From Syngnathus acus (Eukaryota; Chordata; Actinopteri; Syngnathiformes; Syngnathidae), in the NCBI RefSeq assembly GCF_901709675.1, contig NC_051087.1, positions 1,444,001 to 1,508,000 of the forward strand: 64,000 nucleotides of DNA, read 5' to 3'. The notes beneath the pieces were generated by a model, which ran no database searches, had not been told where the DNA came from, and saw only the letters and a list, made by a program, of their open reading frames with translations. Numbering within the stretch: the stretch's first letter is position 1; the number at the start of each line of letters is the position of its first letter. Of the stretch, positions 47,101 through 60,620 are shown one piece after another. Both the position numbers and the translations under genes were made by a program.

Positions 47101-49700
47101 TGTTTTGATTCGTCATCCCCCCCCCCCCCCCCCCCCCCGCCGTGGATACGACGATAACGAAGCATTATTATTCGGCGGGTGTGTTCCACCAACGGGCCGG
47201 AATCCATTTGAGGCGGTTTACTTTGTGCTAACGCTAGTGAATCAATGCTTCAATGCGGGGGCATCGATCTCTCTTTCTGACGGCCACGCCAAAAAGGCAA
47301 ACGAGGCAAGAAAATCCGGCCGGGTTGAATCGGAATTTATTCCAGCCACATGCGTCACTTTGTGCGTCACTTTTCTGTGCTGCGCGCACGTTCGACCACA
47401 ATCAACCTCGGCGAAACCGCGCGCTGTTATTTATGAGCCGTACATGCTGCGCTAAATTGACATTTCCAAATAAAAGTTGCAAGTTTGTCTTCCAGGGTCA
47501 AAGTGCCATTAACTGCTGACGAAGCAATATTTCAACAGCCAGTCAAGGAGTAGAAGGACAAGTTGACCACTGTAGAATAAAAGCAAAAAATGTAATAACA
47601 TTAATAAATCTAATGAAAGATTGATTTTGATATTGGAATAAATTTGAGCGTCGGAGGAGTTGGCTGTATGAATGGAGAGAAGCTTGCGTGTGCTTGTGAA
47701 GGAAGGAACAGATGCAGAGGTGGTGGGATTAAGACGAATGCAAAAAAAAACAAAAAAAGAGTCACAGTATCAAAATTGCATAAGCCTCTCAAGATAAGCA
47801 ATGAGAGATGAAGGGATGATCCCACACCACCCAGGAGAAGAAGCTAATCACAAAGGATTGGAGATTTCAATGGGAGACTGACAAGCCACCGTGTCAGCTC
47901 TCATACAAGTCGACAAATATAGTTTTTCAACCTTAATGCAGATATTCCACTAAAAATGCCACTGCTGATTTAAAAAAAAAAGTAGCAATGATAAGATAGA
48001 ATTTAAAATTTCTTTTAACTTTTGCTTTCCTAATTCATAATTTCTTGTTATATTACTAGATTTTAATAATTTTTACATTATTTCTTAATTTTATGTTTTT
48101 CTTAATATGAATATGAATTACTTGTAATTTTGATACTTAATATTATGACTTCATGTAATTTTGATTTATGACAATTTTTTCCCCCCACTAATTTGTGATT
48201 TATAAAGTAGTTTTATCATTACAGCAATTGTGTTATAATAGGTACACTAATATTATTATTATACTGTGATCGTTCTATGTCAGCATCAAGCCTCTGCAAA
48301 AATTTTACAATGGTATATCCCAATTGGCATAAATATGATTATTCCACGTGGTGTTCTTTATTGTAACTAGCGCGACGTTTAATGCGAAGAAAGTCAAACA
48401 ATGTGGGTCATGTGGCAGCTTTGACGGGATGAGTCGAAATCGCCATTATGTTTCAAAGCAGGTCAATCCTAATCTGGGAAATGGCATGTCGTCGTATTCT
48501 TCATCATTCCATTCATCCTCAAATAATCCCTCAGCGGATGACAAGCAAATGCGTGCAGTGCGCGTGCCGGAAGTCTCTGCCGCATCTGTTACTCAACTCA
48601 ACTTGATGATGTTAAAATATATGATTTAGTAGTTGTAATTTGCTTCTTTCTTAAAAAGTGAGCTGCAAATGGGATGAACTAGTTTTGGAATACATGAATT
48701 CTTTATCCTCTGCAAAGAACGGCGACTATTACTGCCACTTCAAACCTAAATTCCAGACTTTTGGTGTCCTTCCATCGTGGGTCAGATTTTCTCTTTTTTC
48801 CGTGGTTCTGGTTATGATTGACAAGCATAGCAATTGTCCTCTTATTTGGTAGAGCCGCCAAAATAAGGCCCTTTGTCACCCAACGGTCCTTTTATCGTCT
48901 GCCAATTCAAACGAGCTTCCGCGGCGGCATGTTGTTTCATTTTAGCCCGTCAATGTGCGATGACAGACTTGGCGCGGTGCGTCGGAATGGATCAAAGTGG
49001 AAAGAGAGCAAAAGTGGGGTCAATACGCTTATTGCCTTAAACGAGTCCAATGAAGCTTAAGAGGATAATCCCGGTGGAAATCCCTCGTCGTGGTGGCTGG
49101 CCGACATGTTTCCCAAATGATGTCATTTTTTCCCCCTCTCCTGTGTTTGCGTGTTGGGAGACCGCAACGGGACCATAAATCACACGGGAAGGCTCATATT
49201 GGAACACTTTTTAAAAAAAAAATAAAAGTGGTTATTCTGTAGGCAAAGGCAGTTTTTACTTACCTGGAGGCAGCCTCATGCTTTTACGTGTACACTATAC
49301 ATGATTACAAAACGGTTGCCATATTACTAGAAATGTTTGGTATGATTATGGGATCATGCTCAGTTTGTAATAATAAGAAGCATTAGATGAAAATTCTTCA
49401 ACTCCATTTTTTCAATTATTTAAATAATGTATTTTTATTTATTCAAATTATTTGTTGAACGTTTGACTCATTGATTGTCGAGTTTTATTTTATTTAATGT
49501 TCCATGATTTATTTGTGTTGCTTTTTAATTGGAAAATAGATCCAGATTAATCACACCATGCGTACAAATTCCAAAAACCGCCGGGCGACTGACGATCCCG
49601 GCCGAAAGTTTACTGACGCCATTCGGCTGTTGAGCGGCGACAAGAACGAGCGACGTTGGCGTATCTTAGCAAACGGGCTAATCTGTGAATGCGGGCGGCC
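44146..49700. other. Gene-free tract
   Basis: No convincing exon. It contains a GA-rich purine stretch at about 45008-45058, an enhancer-like stretch at 45990-46110, a 22-base poly(C) at 47117-47138, and very AT-rich DNA at 47960-48260. The 170-codon minus-strand open frame at 44993-45505 has no recognisable homology. Confidence 0.55.
47117..47138. repeat. Poly(C) tract (22)
   Basis: Twenty-two consecutive C. The minus strand is a G run able to form quadruplex structures, and such runs are prone to sequencing length error. Confidence 0.9.
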
Positions 49701-49709
49701 GTGAAATGT

Positions 49710-50145
49710 GACACGGGCTGCTGCTCAAAGCTATGCGGCCGTCAAACGCGGGATAATCTGTCACGTGCCGGCGTTGTGTTAAAACGCACTGGACTGTGCC
49801 GCACACATTTAATCCACCACAATAGCATTGTTACCTCCATCAAGAAGGTTTTCATTTACCTGCTTGGAGTCCAAACGCAGAGCTAACCTGCACAAATCCT
49901 GCGTGGTCAATTCAATCTGCGCCAGGTGGGGATAAAGCTATGCGGTCGTCCGCTAAAATGGACAAAAATGCAAACTAACAGACAAAACCACGAGACGGTA
50001 CGCTCAAATGGGTCAAAAATTCAAAGTAGACCAGGCAGGCTGCGCTAAAGCTATGCAGTCGTCCGTGGAGTCAGTAAAAACAGTCAAAAATCAAAATGAA
50101 CTCGCATAAATGTCATGTTGAGGTGAAGCGATTGTCCGCATAATA
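49710..50145. repeat. Decayed repeat with AAGCTATGCGGTCGTCCG core
   Basis: The core recurs as AAAGCTATGCGGCCGTC (about 49728), AAAGCTATGCGGTCGTCCG (about 49935), AAAGCTATGCAGTCGTCCG (about 50053) and a weaker GAAGCGATTGTCCGC (about 50126). Sequence after the cores (AAAATGGACAAAAAT, CAGTCAAAAATCAAAAT) is also loosely shared. Spacing is irregular (about 207, 118 and 73 bp), so this is an old tandem or segmental repeat. Confidence 0.6.
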
Positions 50146-51880
50146 ATTTGGAATCAGTGAAAATCAAAAGCAACACAGCTTAATGTCAGGTTAGCGTTAT
50201 CAGTCTCGCATTCAAATTGTGTTTTCAAACACTGACTAGGAAATAAATCATTTGATTAAAAAGCGGAAGAAAAATAAAGCACACACGTCATGTTATTTAT
50301 CCTTCTGGCTAAATTGATGAATTTCAATCAACCTACCAACCGGTACTCTGGAGGTGACAACCCAGAAATGAGGCATTTGTGTACATTTCCTCTGCATTTT
50401 CAATTTCTTACAAAGTGACATGTGGTGACACGGATTGATTTGGATCTGAAAACCCGCTATGTTAGCCTTGGGAGAAAAGTACGAAGAATAGGCTGCTCGG
50501 AAAGGTCAAGGGATGGGTGCGACAGCCACTGGAATCATTCGTACAGAAATAATAATACAGTCGAGTGTCATGTAGTACATATGAATTGTCATTCGGATAT
50601 TTTTGCTTTGACTTAAAATATGAACACTGCACGGCAAGTTCGGTTCAACTCACAGAATCAAGAGAATTACTCCTTGTGAACTTAAAAGAAACCAACAGCC
50701 TCAGCTAGCTTAATGCTAACATGACAATCCCATTGACATGCTAACAGTTAGCATGTGGCAAATGATATTTCAACAGAATGGATGTTGCTAGTTTCAACTA
50801 GAAGAATGCTGGCTCTGGCTCGAAGTAATCTTTAGTGAGTCGTCGGCTCAAAAGGTGTGGCAACACCGTTGCAGTCGGCTAAATGTGCTTCCTAGCGTAA
50901 AATTGACCAAAAAATACGGCCGCGACCTGACTTCACGACAGGCGCATAAAGTCAAGGTCAGTCCCGTGTAAACTGCTTGATCCATTTCAAGGCGGCTGTC
51001 CCGCCCGACCTTCCTTAATTCCGTTCAATTCGAGTCGCTATTTTTGCCGGGCTTCCTATGAAACGGACGTAATACTTTTATTAGCGCCGGTGCCGGTGAG
51101 AGAGAGCGTTAAAAATGGAAGGGACGACTACGGTGGCGGCAGCACAAGGGCGACGACACTTTGATTGGTCGCACTCTTTGGCTGCACTCTGCTGTGTCTC
51201 TGCTGGAAATTAGCAGCCGGACCCCTCGTCGATGTTATTGACTTTTCACTAGCCTCCTTTAGCGACAAAATTCGTCCAGCTGTCAGAACCAAACCGACAT
51301 GTTGCTTCCACTCAGTGGTGTGAAGCAACAAAGTATTTTTTTATTTATTTATTTTTTTTTTAAAATTGCTACTTTTAGCTTGTAACGCATACCAGCTCAA
51401 TTTCTTTCAAATATTATACTTTAAACGATTCCATTGTTGTTTTCAGCTAATCGGCGACTCGATAGCTAAATGAACGCTCGAATAAGTTTACCTTTGATGC
51501 TTTTTCTCTGTGGGATGGGAAGAAAAATGACTCCTTGTACTCCAGACAGAATCCAGGAGAAAATCAATATGTTCTGACCGAACATGTTTGCAAAGCGCTT
51601 CATAATCGTTTTTGCTGCTCCACCGAAAAGTGAGCGACGTGAACAAGGTGTTGTGTTCAGAAAATCGTACAGCGACTGGAATGCAAATGGCCACTCTTTT
51701 TTTTTTTTCCCCTATCTGGACAATCAATTCTCATTCCACTCTGCCGGGGGACGAGATTATGGCAGAAAATGATCGGTCTTGTTGGTCTGATGTGGATCTA
51801 TAAATAGCGCTATCCAGTTTGTGTGACTAGCTAAAATGATGAACCATCAATGACACCGCGTGACAGCAAATTTTCATCAC
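50146..51880. other. Gene-free tract
   Basis: No coding exon seen. GCTAAC/GTTAGC-type words cluster at about 50698-50760, and a T-rich run lies near 51335-51362. Confidence 0.6.
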
Positions 51881-51889
51881 AGATGTGAA

Positions 51890-52430
51890 ATATTGTGAAA
51901 TATTAGGCTAGCTGGAAACCCAATGGGGCCCAAACGTTTGGAAGATGCACCAATCCCTGGCTCAGGTGTTGTTATGCCAGAATTTTCCAAATTTTCCGCT
52001 CCAGGGTTCCATAGATAAGCCCCTCCCCTTTTCTCTGAGGCCCAATTAGTCCCGGTTGACACGCTGATTGACAGGCATTATTGGTTAAGCATTGCCGCCC
52101 ACGATTCTCTCTGGATCGGAATAATCCAAATGCACACTGAGCAGAAATCACAATGGCACCACTGGTTCAGGCTTAATTTGGCCTCCTGGGGTTTCCTGAA
52201 AGTCAAATATATCACCCCTTTTTTGGATGTTTATTATTAAGCCAGATGAACTCTGCCAAGCAACAAGTGGCCAACTGCCAGTTCTAATCAACCGCTCTGA
52301 ATTCCACCTTCCAACAATCTTAGAATCTACATGGCTGGCTCCAGAGTTAAATACAGTAGGAGCGGCCCAGTTTGAACTGAGGTCAATTCTATTTAAAGAG
52401 CAGACAGTCAGACCCCGGGAAAGAAAGAAA
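51890..52430. promoter_or_regulatory. Candidate conserved non-coding element
   Basis: A ~540-bp stretch of high complexity, free of the simple repeats and GCTAGC words around it and poor in CpG. It includes TATTGGTTAAGCATTG, GGCTCAGGTGTTGTTATGCC and TTTATTATTAAGCC. Frames on both strands are unusually free of stops, yet none looks like protein. Conservation is inferred from texture only. Confidence 0.35.
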
Positions 52431-53391
52431 AAAACAAAGAAGAAAAAAACAATGAGGCAGCGGAACACGGGAGGAAGGCCTGCTAAATAGAAACCAAGCA
52501 GTGAAAGAAAATTTGACAAATGGACAAAGAAAACAAGTTGATTGTTAAAAAAAAAAGGCTATTTTGCTATTTTGGGTGGCGCTCAACAATCACATTCCAT
52601 CGAATGATGTTCAAATAGGGTCGAATTTGAATGTCCTCGGCCAGCATTGGCGCGTAATGTGAATTTCAAATGATGCTAATCTTCATCGTAATCATCAAAA
52701 CTGGCAATCACGATAGCTACTCCTGAAATTTAAATTCTTATCATTAATCATGTTAAATGAAAGGAAAAATGATGCATGTTCGCCTATTTAAAATCAGGCG
52801 GCTAATAGCACGCCCGCTACTCGCTTTGGTCAAAATAACCCGAGGATTAAGAATTACACCATATTTTTTATTATCCTCGGTGCTTGTTTTGAGGGGGCGT
52901 TTCTTTCTCATGCAGTCCTCCCACTGAGTGAGGGGTGACGACATAGCTAGCGGCTAAAGCTAATTGCGGCAGTATGAAGGCAAAAACTAGCGTAGATTCC
53001 ATTTTTCACTCATGAAGGGGGCATTTTCCTTTTTATTATTTCAGACTGAATAGCGAGGAAAGCCCTCCAGAGATGCCACTGTTTGTATACAAGCTATTAA
53101 AAAGTCATTTTTCCATAAAATGTCAGTTTGAAACGGAGACTGATTAACTTGACTGACTTGTAAGAGTGACACAACTATTGTGTCTCTCGCCATTTGCATT
53201 CTGTCGCTCTCCCGGCTCTTTGTCAGCGGGGATCAATACGCCATTTGCGTGCTAATGAAATCCCGCAATCATCCAAATGAAGGAGGAAGAATCGGCCCTC
53301 CCCACTTGACACGCGTTAGCGCTCCGCACATTCTCATTATGTTTCGCCGCCGTCATTAGCATATTCAATTAAACGGCCCGTCCCTTTTGGA

Positions 53392-53410
53392 GGGGGGGGG
53401 GGGGGGGGGG
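53392..53410. repeat. Poly(G) tract (19)
   Basis: Nineteen consecutive G, followed by ATCC. Possible quadruplex former and likely length-variable. Confidence 0.9.
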
Positions 53411-54679
53411 ATCCTATCAGTGAATTCCCAGGCTCAAACTAGGATGAGACTAAAATCAAATAAATGCAACTTATTTAGCATTTGATGAAAAACTTTACAT
53501 TTTACAACCGGTTACAATGGTTTGTGGCTTCTTTGCTATTTCCTTCCCCCCAAGGTCTCACAATTTATGCGACTTTAAGATGGTATTTTTTTCCCCCCCA
53601 AATGTATGCTTATTGGTATTCTTCCAATGTTACCAAAGGCAGCTAACCACACGTCGACCGCGGCGGATACTCGGCAGGAACAAAAACACGGACGTAGCAC
53701 ACGGAGCATGAAGGCAACGCAGCGGTCTGGTCACAAAGGCGGCACGCGTGTGGCCTCCTGGCAACGGGGAAGGAGCTTCGCGGCGGGCCGTAGCAGGCGC
53801 AGATGCTCCAGTCGCAGGGTTGCCGGCTAAATATAGCCCTGAAATCTCATTCCTGTGATGATTTTCCGCAGGGGAGCGAGCGCCCGCCGCTTTTCAAGAG
53901 TCTGTCAAAACGCATCTCAAAAACATCTCGAAAATAGGAGCCATTAAGACCAAAAAGTTATCCGTCTTAAATACGTCCCACATGGAAAAAATAATAGTTC
54001 AGTAGATTTAATTTCAGTCAGCATCAATTATTGATGTCTATGAATTTTAAGGGGGACTTTTTATGTGCGTGTGTGGTTAACATTATTCAAAAAAAAAAAC
54101 GGCAAAGGAGGAAAAATAAAGCTCAGAATTGGTCCTTTGATGCACAATAAACTCAGCTCAAGGTTGTTCTTGTACACCTCGTTCCAACAATTGTATGAAG
54201 GTGATCAGGAGGCTGTTCAGTGTCCAAGGCGTTCTGCATTAGCATGAAGCAAAAGCTCCTCTACATACTTTATCAATCAACTTTATATTTTTTAAAAGTT
54301 TGCCGGCGCTTGTAATTTATGCGGCCGCTTGTTAATCACGTCGACTGAAGTGTCGTGATTACGCCGTTTCATTTATTCATTAAAGGGTCCAGTTCCGCTA
54401 GCGTAGCAGCGCTAATCCAGGGTGAAATTGCGCCTTGATGGCGCGTGCCTAGCTAAGCGACACTCCGCCATTTAATTCATCATAAAATGTGACCGCCCCC
54501 CCGAGTATTTGTTGGGGAAATTAGATTAAAGCCATGGTCGTCTTTAACGTCCCTGAGTCATCATCATCATGCTCAAGCAAAGGCAATTATGTCTCAAATA
54601 ATGCTAATTGGTCGTTTGTCAAACGGCGTCCACTGCGGCTGAGACCGTGAACATTAGGGCTCGTTAATACAGCCTCAGT

Positions 54680-54699
54680 TTTATTATTATTATTATTAT
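54680..54699. repeat. (TTA)n microsatellite
   Basis: Six to seven TTA units. Confidence 0.9.
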
Positions 54700-55829
54700 G
54701 TGTGATGTCATCAGAAAAAAGCAAAGTTGTGTTTTGCATCGTCAGTGTATCAGGGGTTGTGTTCTTGTTTTTGTGTCAAGATCTTGCCGCTAAAAGCGTT
54801 TTTGTCCAGGATTTATTAAAGGGCAAACTTTGCCAAGGGCCGCTCACCAAAACCATAAACTAATTCCAAGCCAAACCATAACTGAACTATTGCGGGAAGC
54901 TAAACAACCAACTGAGCTAGTTTGAAGAAGTAGCGCAAACAAAGCTTCCTGTTTGGTCTGTGTAATTAAATGTCTTTAAATCACATTTTAGTCATAAATG
55001 AACTTTCCCACACAAATTAAGACATTGCTCCAATCATTTAAAACAATCGGATTGAGACAGAGTGTTAAAAAATTGTCGGATCAATCCAATTTCCTCCGAT
55101 GCTAATCAGTGTTTTTATCGCAGCGTTGTGTCACTCTGGCGTTGAGATAGCATCTGTTAGCCTCTCTTTTAAGGTTGACTTTTTTTTTTGAACATATACA
55201 GCTGGGCTGTGCAGTAAAACCTAACCGAGAGGTATCGCCGACGTAGCGATTAGCGTGATTTACGGCTAATCCGGTGCAGTGTGACAGGTTTAGCCTCTGA
55301 TTATGCTGCTAATCTATTCCTGCCGCGAGCAGACCGAGCGCTTTGGTGCTTATTTGTGTCCTTGTCCGCTACAACACTATTGATCTATTCGCTAGTGACG
55401 CCTTCAAGGCATCTACTTCCCAGAATGAGCAACTGATGCTCAATTTCTTTTCCTAATATAATTTTCAACGAGATGATTTAATGCCGAAGTCTTACTGACC
55501 ATAAGGCCTTGAGACAGTGATTTAAACCGCACGTCGTAGCTAACATTAGCATTTTGATGGAATGAGCTAACGACAACTTAAAGCCAAACGTTTATGTATC
55601 CTTAACCATCAAATCCTTACTTCCTACTCTTAAAGTCTAACCCCAAACCCTAAATCTAGTCTGTGATCCAAACTTTGACGCCGAACCTCCAAAAATATTC
55701 CGTAATGCTACGGTTTTCGCCCCCCGACTCTCTGAAGCGATACGTTCCCTCGACCTTCAACCCAATCAGCCCATTGTTTCACCAGTCAGCCAATAAACTT
55801 AAAATTGTGACTTCCAATTGTGAATGACT

Positions 55830-56000
55830 GCCATTAAATCCATTTGCTACTCCTTGAGCCTGCCCATACATTCAATTAGTCTTGATTAAGGGCCCGTGAT
55901 CTCATTCAATCAGAGCAGAGGGGGCTGAGTACTTAATTTGTCCTTTTTTTCCTCCATCCTATCGCCATGGTGATCCTGGAGGACGACAAGGCCAAGTTAG
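55830..56000. promoter_or_regulatory. Candidate regulatory element or cryptic first exon
   Basis: A repeat-free stretch with CATTCAATTAGTCTTGATTA and CATTCAATCAGAGCAGAG words leads into an ATG with an ideal start context (CGCCATGG, ATG at 55967) and a short acidic/basic frame MVILEDDKAKLG. A possible donor follows (TTAG|GTCTTT) but is weak. No protein family is recognised. Confidence 0.25.
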
Positions 56001-58431
56001 GTCTTTACTATTTACAAGTAGAATTTGAAACATATTTTCCACTTTGTCAGGCTAGCTTGCGTTGTAACGTCTCTCATCTGCTGTCTGCGATTGATGATTG
56101 CGCGGCCATTGATGTGTTTCTAGGGTGGCTCGAAAAATGTGATTCGTTCAAAGCAAATTTGGCTATAGTGGGGTGGGCAAAGGGGAAAAAGAAATCTTAA
56201 CGTGTGGGGGGAGAGGACTCTCTTCCCTTGTCCACCCTCTACTGCGCCCCTGTGTACTTCAAATCAAGTACAGGGTACTTTTGCCACATCTGCATTCCAC
56301 ACATCATAATGACTTGGTTCCATTTGCCATCGTTAAAAAAAAAAAATCGTTTCCTTTCCTTTCTGCATGCCTCCTAATTAGCCGCTCGTAAATCAATTCA
56401 AACAAAAGTCACGATATATAAAATCTCTTTTTGTGTTTGTTGGAGGAGCTCCGTGGGAAAACAGTTCTACAAAATAATAAGAGCAGCTTAATTGCGATTG
56501 AAAGATGTGTTAGATTTGCACATAACAAGGGCAAATGAAAGCAAGAACAAAACGTAGCTGAGATGGAAGACATCTCTTCATTAAAAATGCTCAGGGGAAA
56601 AGGCTGTCAAAAGAGGCTTGTGACTCGCTTTCATCCACGCTTGCGCAAGAAAGAAGCAAAGAAAGAAACTAACACAAAACTTCAACTCAAACAACTGTGT
56701 GGGTTCGTCGATGTTGGCTAACTCACACAATGGACAGATGAGCGAAATAAAAACAAAGTACAAAGCGCTAGCTAACTGTGAAACATTAATCAATGTCGTA
56801 CAACAATTTATTATCTCTTTTGGCTAACAAAAAACAAATATTTTCTAGTCTAAGGCACCTTTACAAGCTAATGCTATTCCATTCAGCTAATGCTGGCTCG
56901 CCAGCTAATGAACGAAATCACATTAGCTTCTAATGCTATATAGCGTGTATCCTATAAAAGATAAATAAGAATAAAAACAAAAAAATGAATGCTAGGCTAA
57001 TACTAGCACATTGTATACTGTTTGTCCACGTTACAGTTGCTACTTTGCTAATGCTACACTAGGCAAATTAGGCATTATAGCATTCCTTTAAGTTGTCTAT
57101 CTCTGGTTTGTTTGAAATAAGAACATGTGACAGGTGCAAAACTAAAGGATTGGGGAGCTCAGCGATTGACCCAGTCTCGATTACTTCCCATAAGCTTCGT
57201 CGGTTCGTGTTTTCTGCCCGTCTTCTAGGCCAAATCCCGCAAAGCGATCAAGCCCAAAGAGGATTTACCAAGTTAATCTAGCCGTAAGGTACGCAAAAGA
57301 AATTAGCTTAGTTGGACCGTCAGCTGGTGTGCTCCAGTCACGTAGGGTCACTCAGAGTAAATCGGGAGTCAGTCAGATTAACCGATCCATCAACCAATCA
57401 ATCAATCACCGCCCTTTGGATTTAATCCAAATAGGCTCCAATCAGGAACAGAGAGATGGTGCTCCCAAGCGCGAGTTAGATGATTATTCAGAGGCTTTGT
57501 TACAAAACGAGCTGCAAGGGCCCTTTTAATGACGCTTATTAAAAGCTAGCAAAAAGTCAAGGTTAGCTCAGGAAGGTTTGGTTGGACAAAGTCGCCGCTG
57601 ACAGAAGCGGAAGGTACAACCCACCAGGGTCTTGTCGGATAAAGTTGGCTGAGACGGAAGTGCAAAAACGTGACCGGCATTGAACCTTCTCATCAAGTAG
57701 GAGTTGAAAAGGTTCCGTTCACGGTCACGCCGCTCGATTTACTTTCGAGAGATTGACGCGGACTAAATAAATGTGATTTTCGAGGCTGTGTAAAGGAGCA
57801 ACATTTATCCTTGACACAAATAAGCTACTTAATGAAGTAAGACCTTTTTGCTACCGCGCCATTTGACGACTAGATGGAATTGATTCAGAAGGATTTTGAG
57901 TTTTGGTCATTGGGCGAAACGGCGGCAACACTTGAATCGTCCGACAGTTTATCGCAATCAGCCCAAGAATATTTTGAGCGAGCGGCCCCGCATCGGTGGG
58001 AGCCAAACAGCAATAAGAAGGCTCGCGATGAAAACGTCCGATTAGCCAGGGAGAGCCATCGGCCGAGGCTCACTTCTTCAGATAATTCACGGCTAATCTG
58101 CGCTCTGCAGGTGTGCGCCTAGCACTTTGCCAGAGATTTCCTCTCTGGCCGCTTATCTTGTCAGCAGGAAAAGCACACATAAACTCACAAACAATAAAAG
58201 CCTATCAAGGGAAGATGCTTTCAAAATGCTTTTCGCTCTCATGTCTTTTGGCTTTCATGATCAGTCACTAATTTGATCCATCAGGAAATGTTTACAGACG
58301 ATAAACGAACGCAGTCTGTCTTTACCCAACGGTGTCGATCTTTTGAGACTGACTCAAAGGAGATCCGTTCACGTCAAATGTACGGACGTATTTTGAGAAA
58401 TCGTGCGAGTCTAACGCACCTGAGATCAAGG

Positions 58432-58444
58432 CCCCCCCCCCCCC
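58432..58444. repeat. Poly(C) tract (13)
   Basis: Uninterrupted run of 13 C followed by AAATA. Confidence 0.85.
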
Positions 58445-60591
58445 AAATATTTTTTTATTCTTGTAGTTGTTTACTGATAAAAAAAAACACGTTCCAAAAA
58501 TGAACAAAAATACTTACGATTTTATAAGTTTGCATTTTTATATTAAATTCTTTAAAAATATCGTTTCACTTGACGATAGTGATTTCCCCCCCCCCCTCGA
58601 AAGAAACTTTTTCTTGAGAATATATGGCTTTAATTGAATATATTTTTCCTCTGATAATTTAGTGTCTGTCTGTCTGTAGTCTGTTTGGTTTCTAACAAAC
58701 ACTGTTGTTGCCCTGCAGATTGAAAGGGCAAAAAAAGGAATGAATAATAAAACAGGCTGATATCCGAGTATGCTTGAGTCCAATTTATAATACAAAATAA
58801 ACGACCCGTTTCTCCCGCTTGAAGCATTTTTACTCGCGCGGCCTTGCGCTGCTGACTCAAAAGTGAATGAAAAATCTCGGTGCAGGCCAGAAGGTCATGT
58901 TTCTTCAAGAAGTCTTCCATCGCTGGCGGCGGCGGCAACGTGTCGTCTCCTCTCCACTTAAGCGCAGTTTCATGACCGCCAGTCTATTAAAAGCAGGAAT
59001 GAAAAGTTATGACAACACGCACTCTGGCAGCAGAGAAGAATCCACACAAGATACATCTACTCGTCGAGATGTTTTGTGCACGCGCCGTCTAACTACAAAA
59101 AAAAAAAAAAAATGGTAGTACGCCACAAAAAAGACTGGAGCGTAAATGTGCCGCTTGGTCCTCATTAAATGCTAACTTTCATTGCAAGCTAGTCCCTATT
59201 TTTGCCCGCCCAAACCTTTTGGGCTTTCTCGCGCTCTCTTTCCGGCGACTCAGCAATTCTGCGACTATTATTTCCAGCGATTGGTTTCTGAGGGAACCAG
59301 AACCTCGGGCGCGTGTTCCCGCTCGGCAGGATAGACGATAAAAGCGCGGCCGGCCGGTCTGTCTCTCGGCACGCCGATGCGGACGGATGCAGACAAACTC
59401 TCTCTGGGCTCGAGCCCTGCGGGCTGCGGTCGCGCTCTTCCGCCTCCTCCTCCTCTTCCTCCGCACAGTTGGCCATCTCTCATCGAGGCACATTGTCATT
59501 GGCAACATTGCAATGTTTCTTCGCCGATTTGCAGGTTTAATCAAGCGTTTCCTCTCTAAAAGCAGAATTGTAGCACAAACTACAACAATGTTGGCGGAAA
59601 GTTTCTTTTTCTTTTCTTTTTTTTTCCTTCCTGTGCTTTAAATCAACATTGCGGCTCAAAATATTCAGATAAGTCGAGGCCTGATCACAACATTGGTATT
59701 CGGGACAGCCTGCAAATTCTGCTTTTTATGCTTGTGATAATAATTATGATCATTTTTAATTCCTTTCTGAATATTTATAAAATCTTGAGGAATACGACTT
59801 GGAGGAATATGACTTGGCGACATGCCTGTGCGCTATCCGGGCATTGCTATACCCTCAACTCAACTCATTTCTCTTCGCGACAGTCTGTCGAAAAAATGTT
59901 TTTTTTTTACGTATAAAGAATGAAGAAACACGTTTTGTATTTGGTCCTTTGAGTGTGTTTTATTAGTTTTTTGATTCATGGCAAGCAAAAGTGAAGCGTG
60001 CGATGGTGTGGTTTGCCATGTTGTTGTTATATTGATGTTGTTATTTGCACGCCATCGGCAGCCACGTCACGCCGACTTGCTTTGGAGATTAATGGCGCGG
60101 GAAAGAAGAACAATGAAGGAACGGCGAACACAACAAATCAAACCTTTGCAACTTTTTTTCCCCCTCTTATCTTTGATTTTAAGGTGACATAGTGGATAAT
60201 TTACACATTTGTCAGTGTGCCTCCTGGTATAAATTCATTTGGAAAAGGCACTGTCCTTGAAATGTGTTTTGTTTTTAAAACTGTGCTTCATAAAACTACT
60301 CTCGTTGACTAGTTTCGAGCAGCCAAAGTATTGACCTCTTAATTTTAAGTTTTTACTTTTGATTTCATTTAAAATTTTCAATTATCCAAATTTTTTTTTT
60401 TCAATTATCCAATTAACCGATTCTAAAAATATCCAATAGTGACAATAGCTTTCCATGCGACCAGTTCACGTGGATGTGAGCAGCACAGTTGTCTTTGGCG
60501 GGTCTCTTTCAAGCAGCGCACCTTCGCTCCTTATCAGATTCCTCACCAAGTGTTGACCTTCACATTCAGATTATCAAGACACCTCACCCGC

Positions 60592-60620
60592 CACCGCCAG
60601 CACCAGCACCAGCACCAGCC
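60592..60620. repeat. (CCAGCA)n short repeat
   Basis: About four units of CCAGCA/CACCAG embedded between GATA-type words (CTTATCAGATT upstream, TAGATAAGAA downstream). Confidence 0.8.

Larger units (their letters stand above)
52431..55829. other. Gene-free tract
   Basis: No coding exon recognised. It includes a 19-base poly(G) at 53392-53410, a CpG-rich patch at about 53640-53840, a TTA microsatellite at 54680-54699, and GCTAGC-type words at 52940-52995 and 54398-54460. Confidence 0.55.

Noticed and set aside
48348-48629. 93-codon plus-strand frame with a CGSCGS motif
   Set aside because: Short, AT-rich, no family match, no supporting exon structure.
52148-52519. 123-codon minus-strand frame with hydrophobic segments
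   Set aside because: The Phe-rich part comes from a GAAAGAAAG-type purine run on the other strand; no homology. The region is better seen as candidate non-coding element.
57874-58122. 82-codon plus-strand frame of protein-like composition
   Set aside because: No recognised domain and no splice signals linking it to other exons; chance length.
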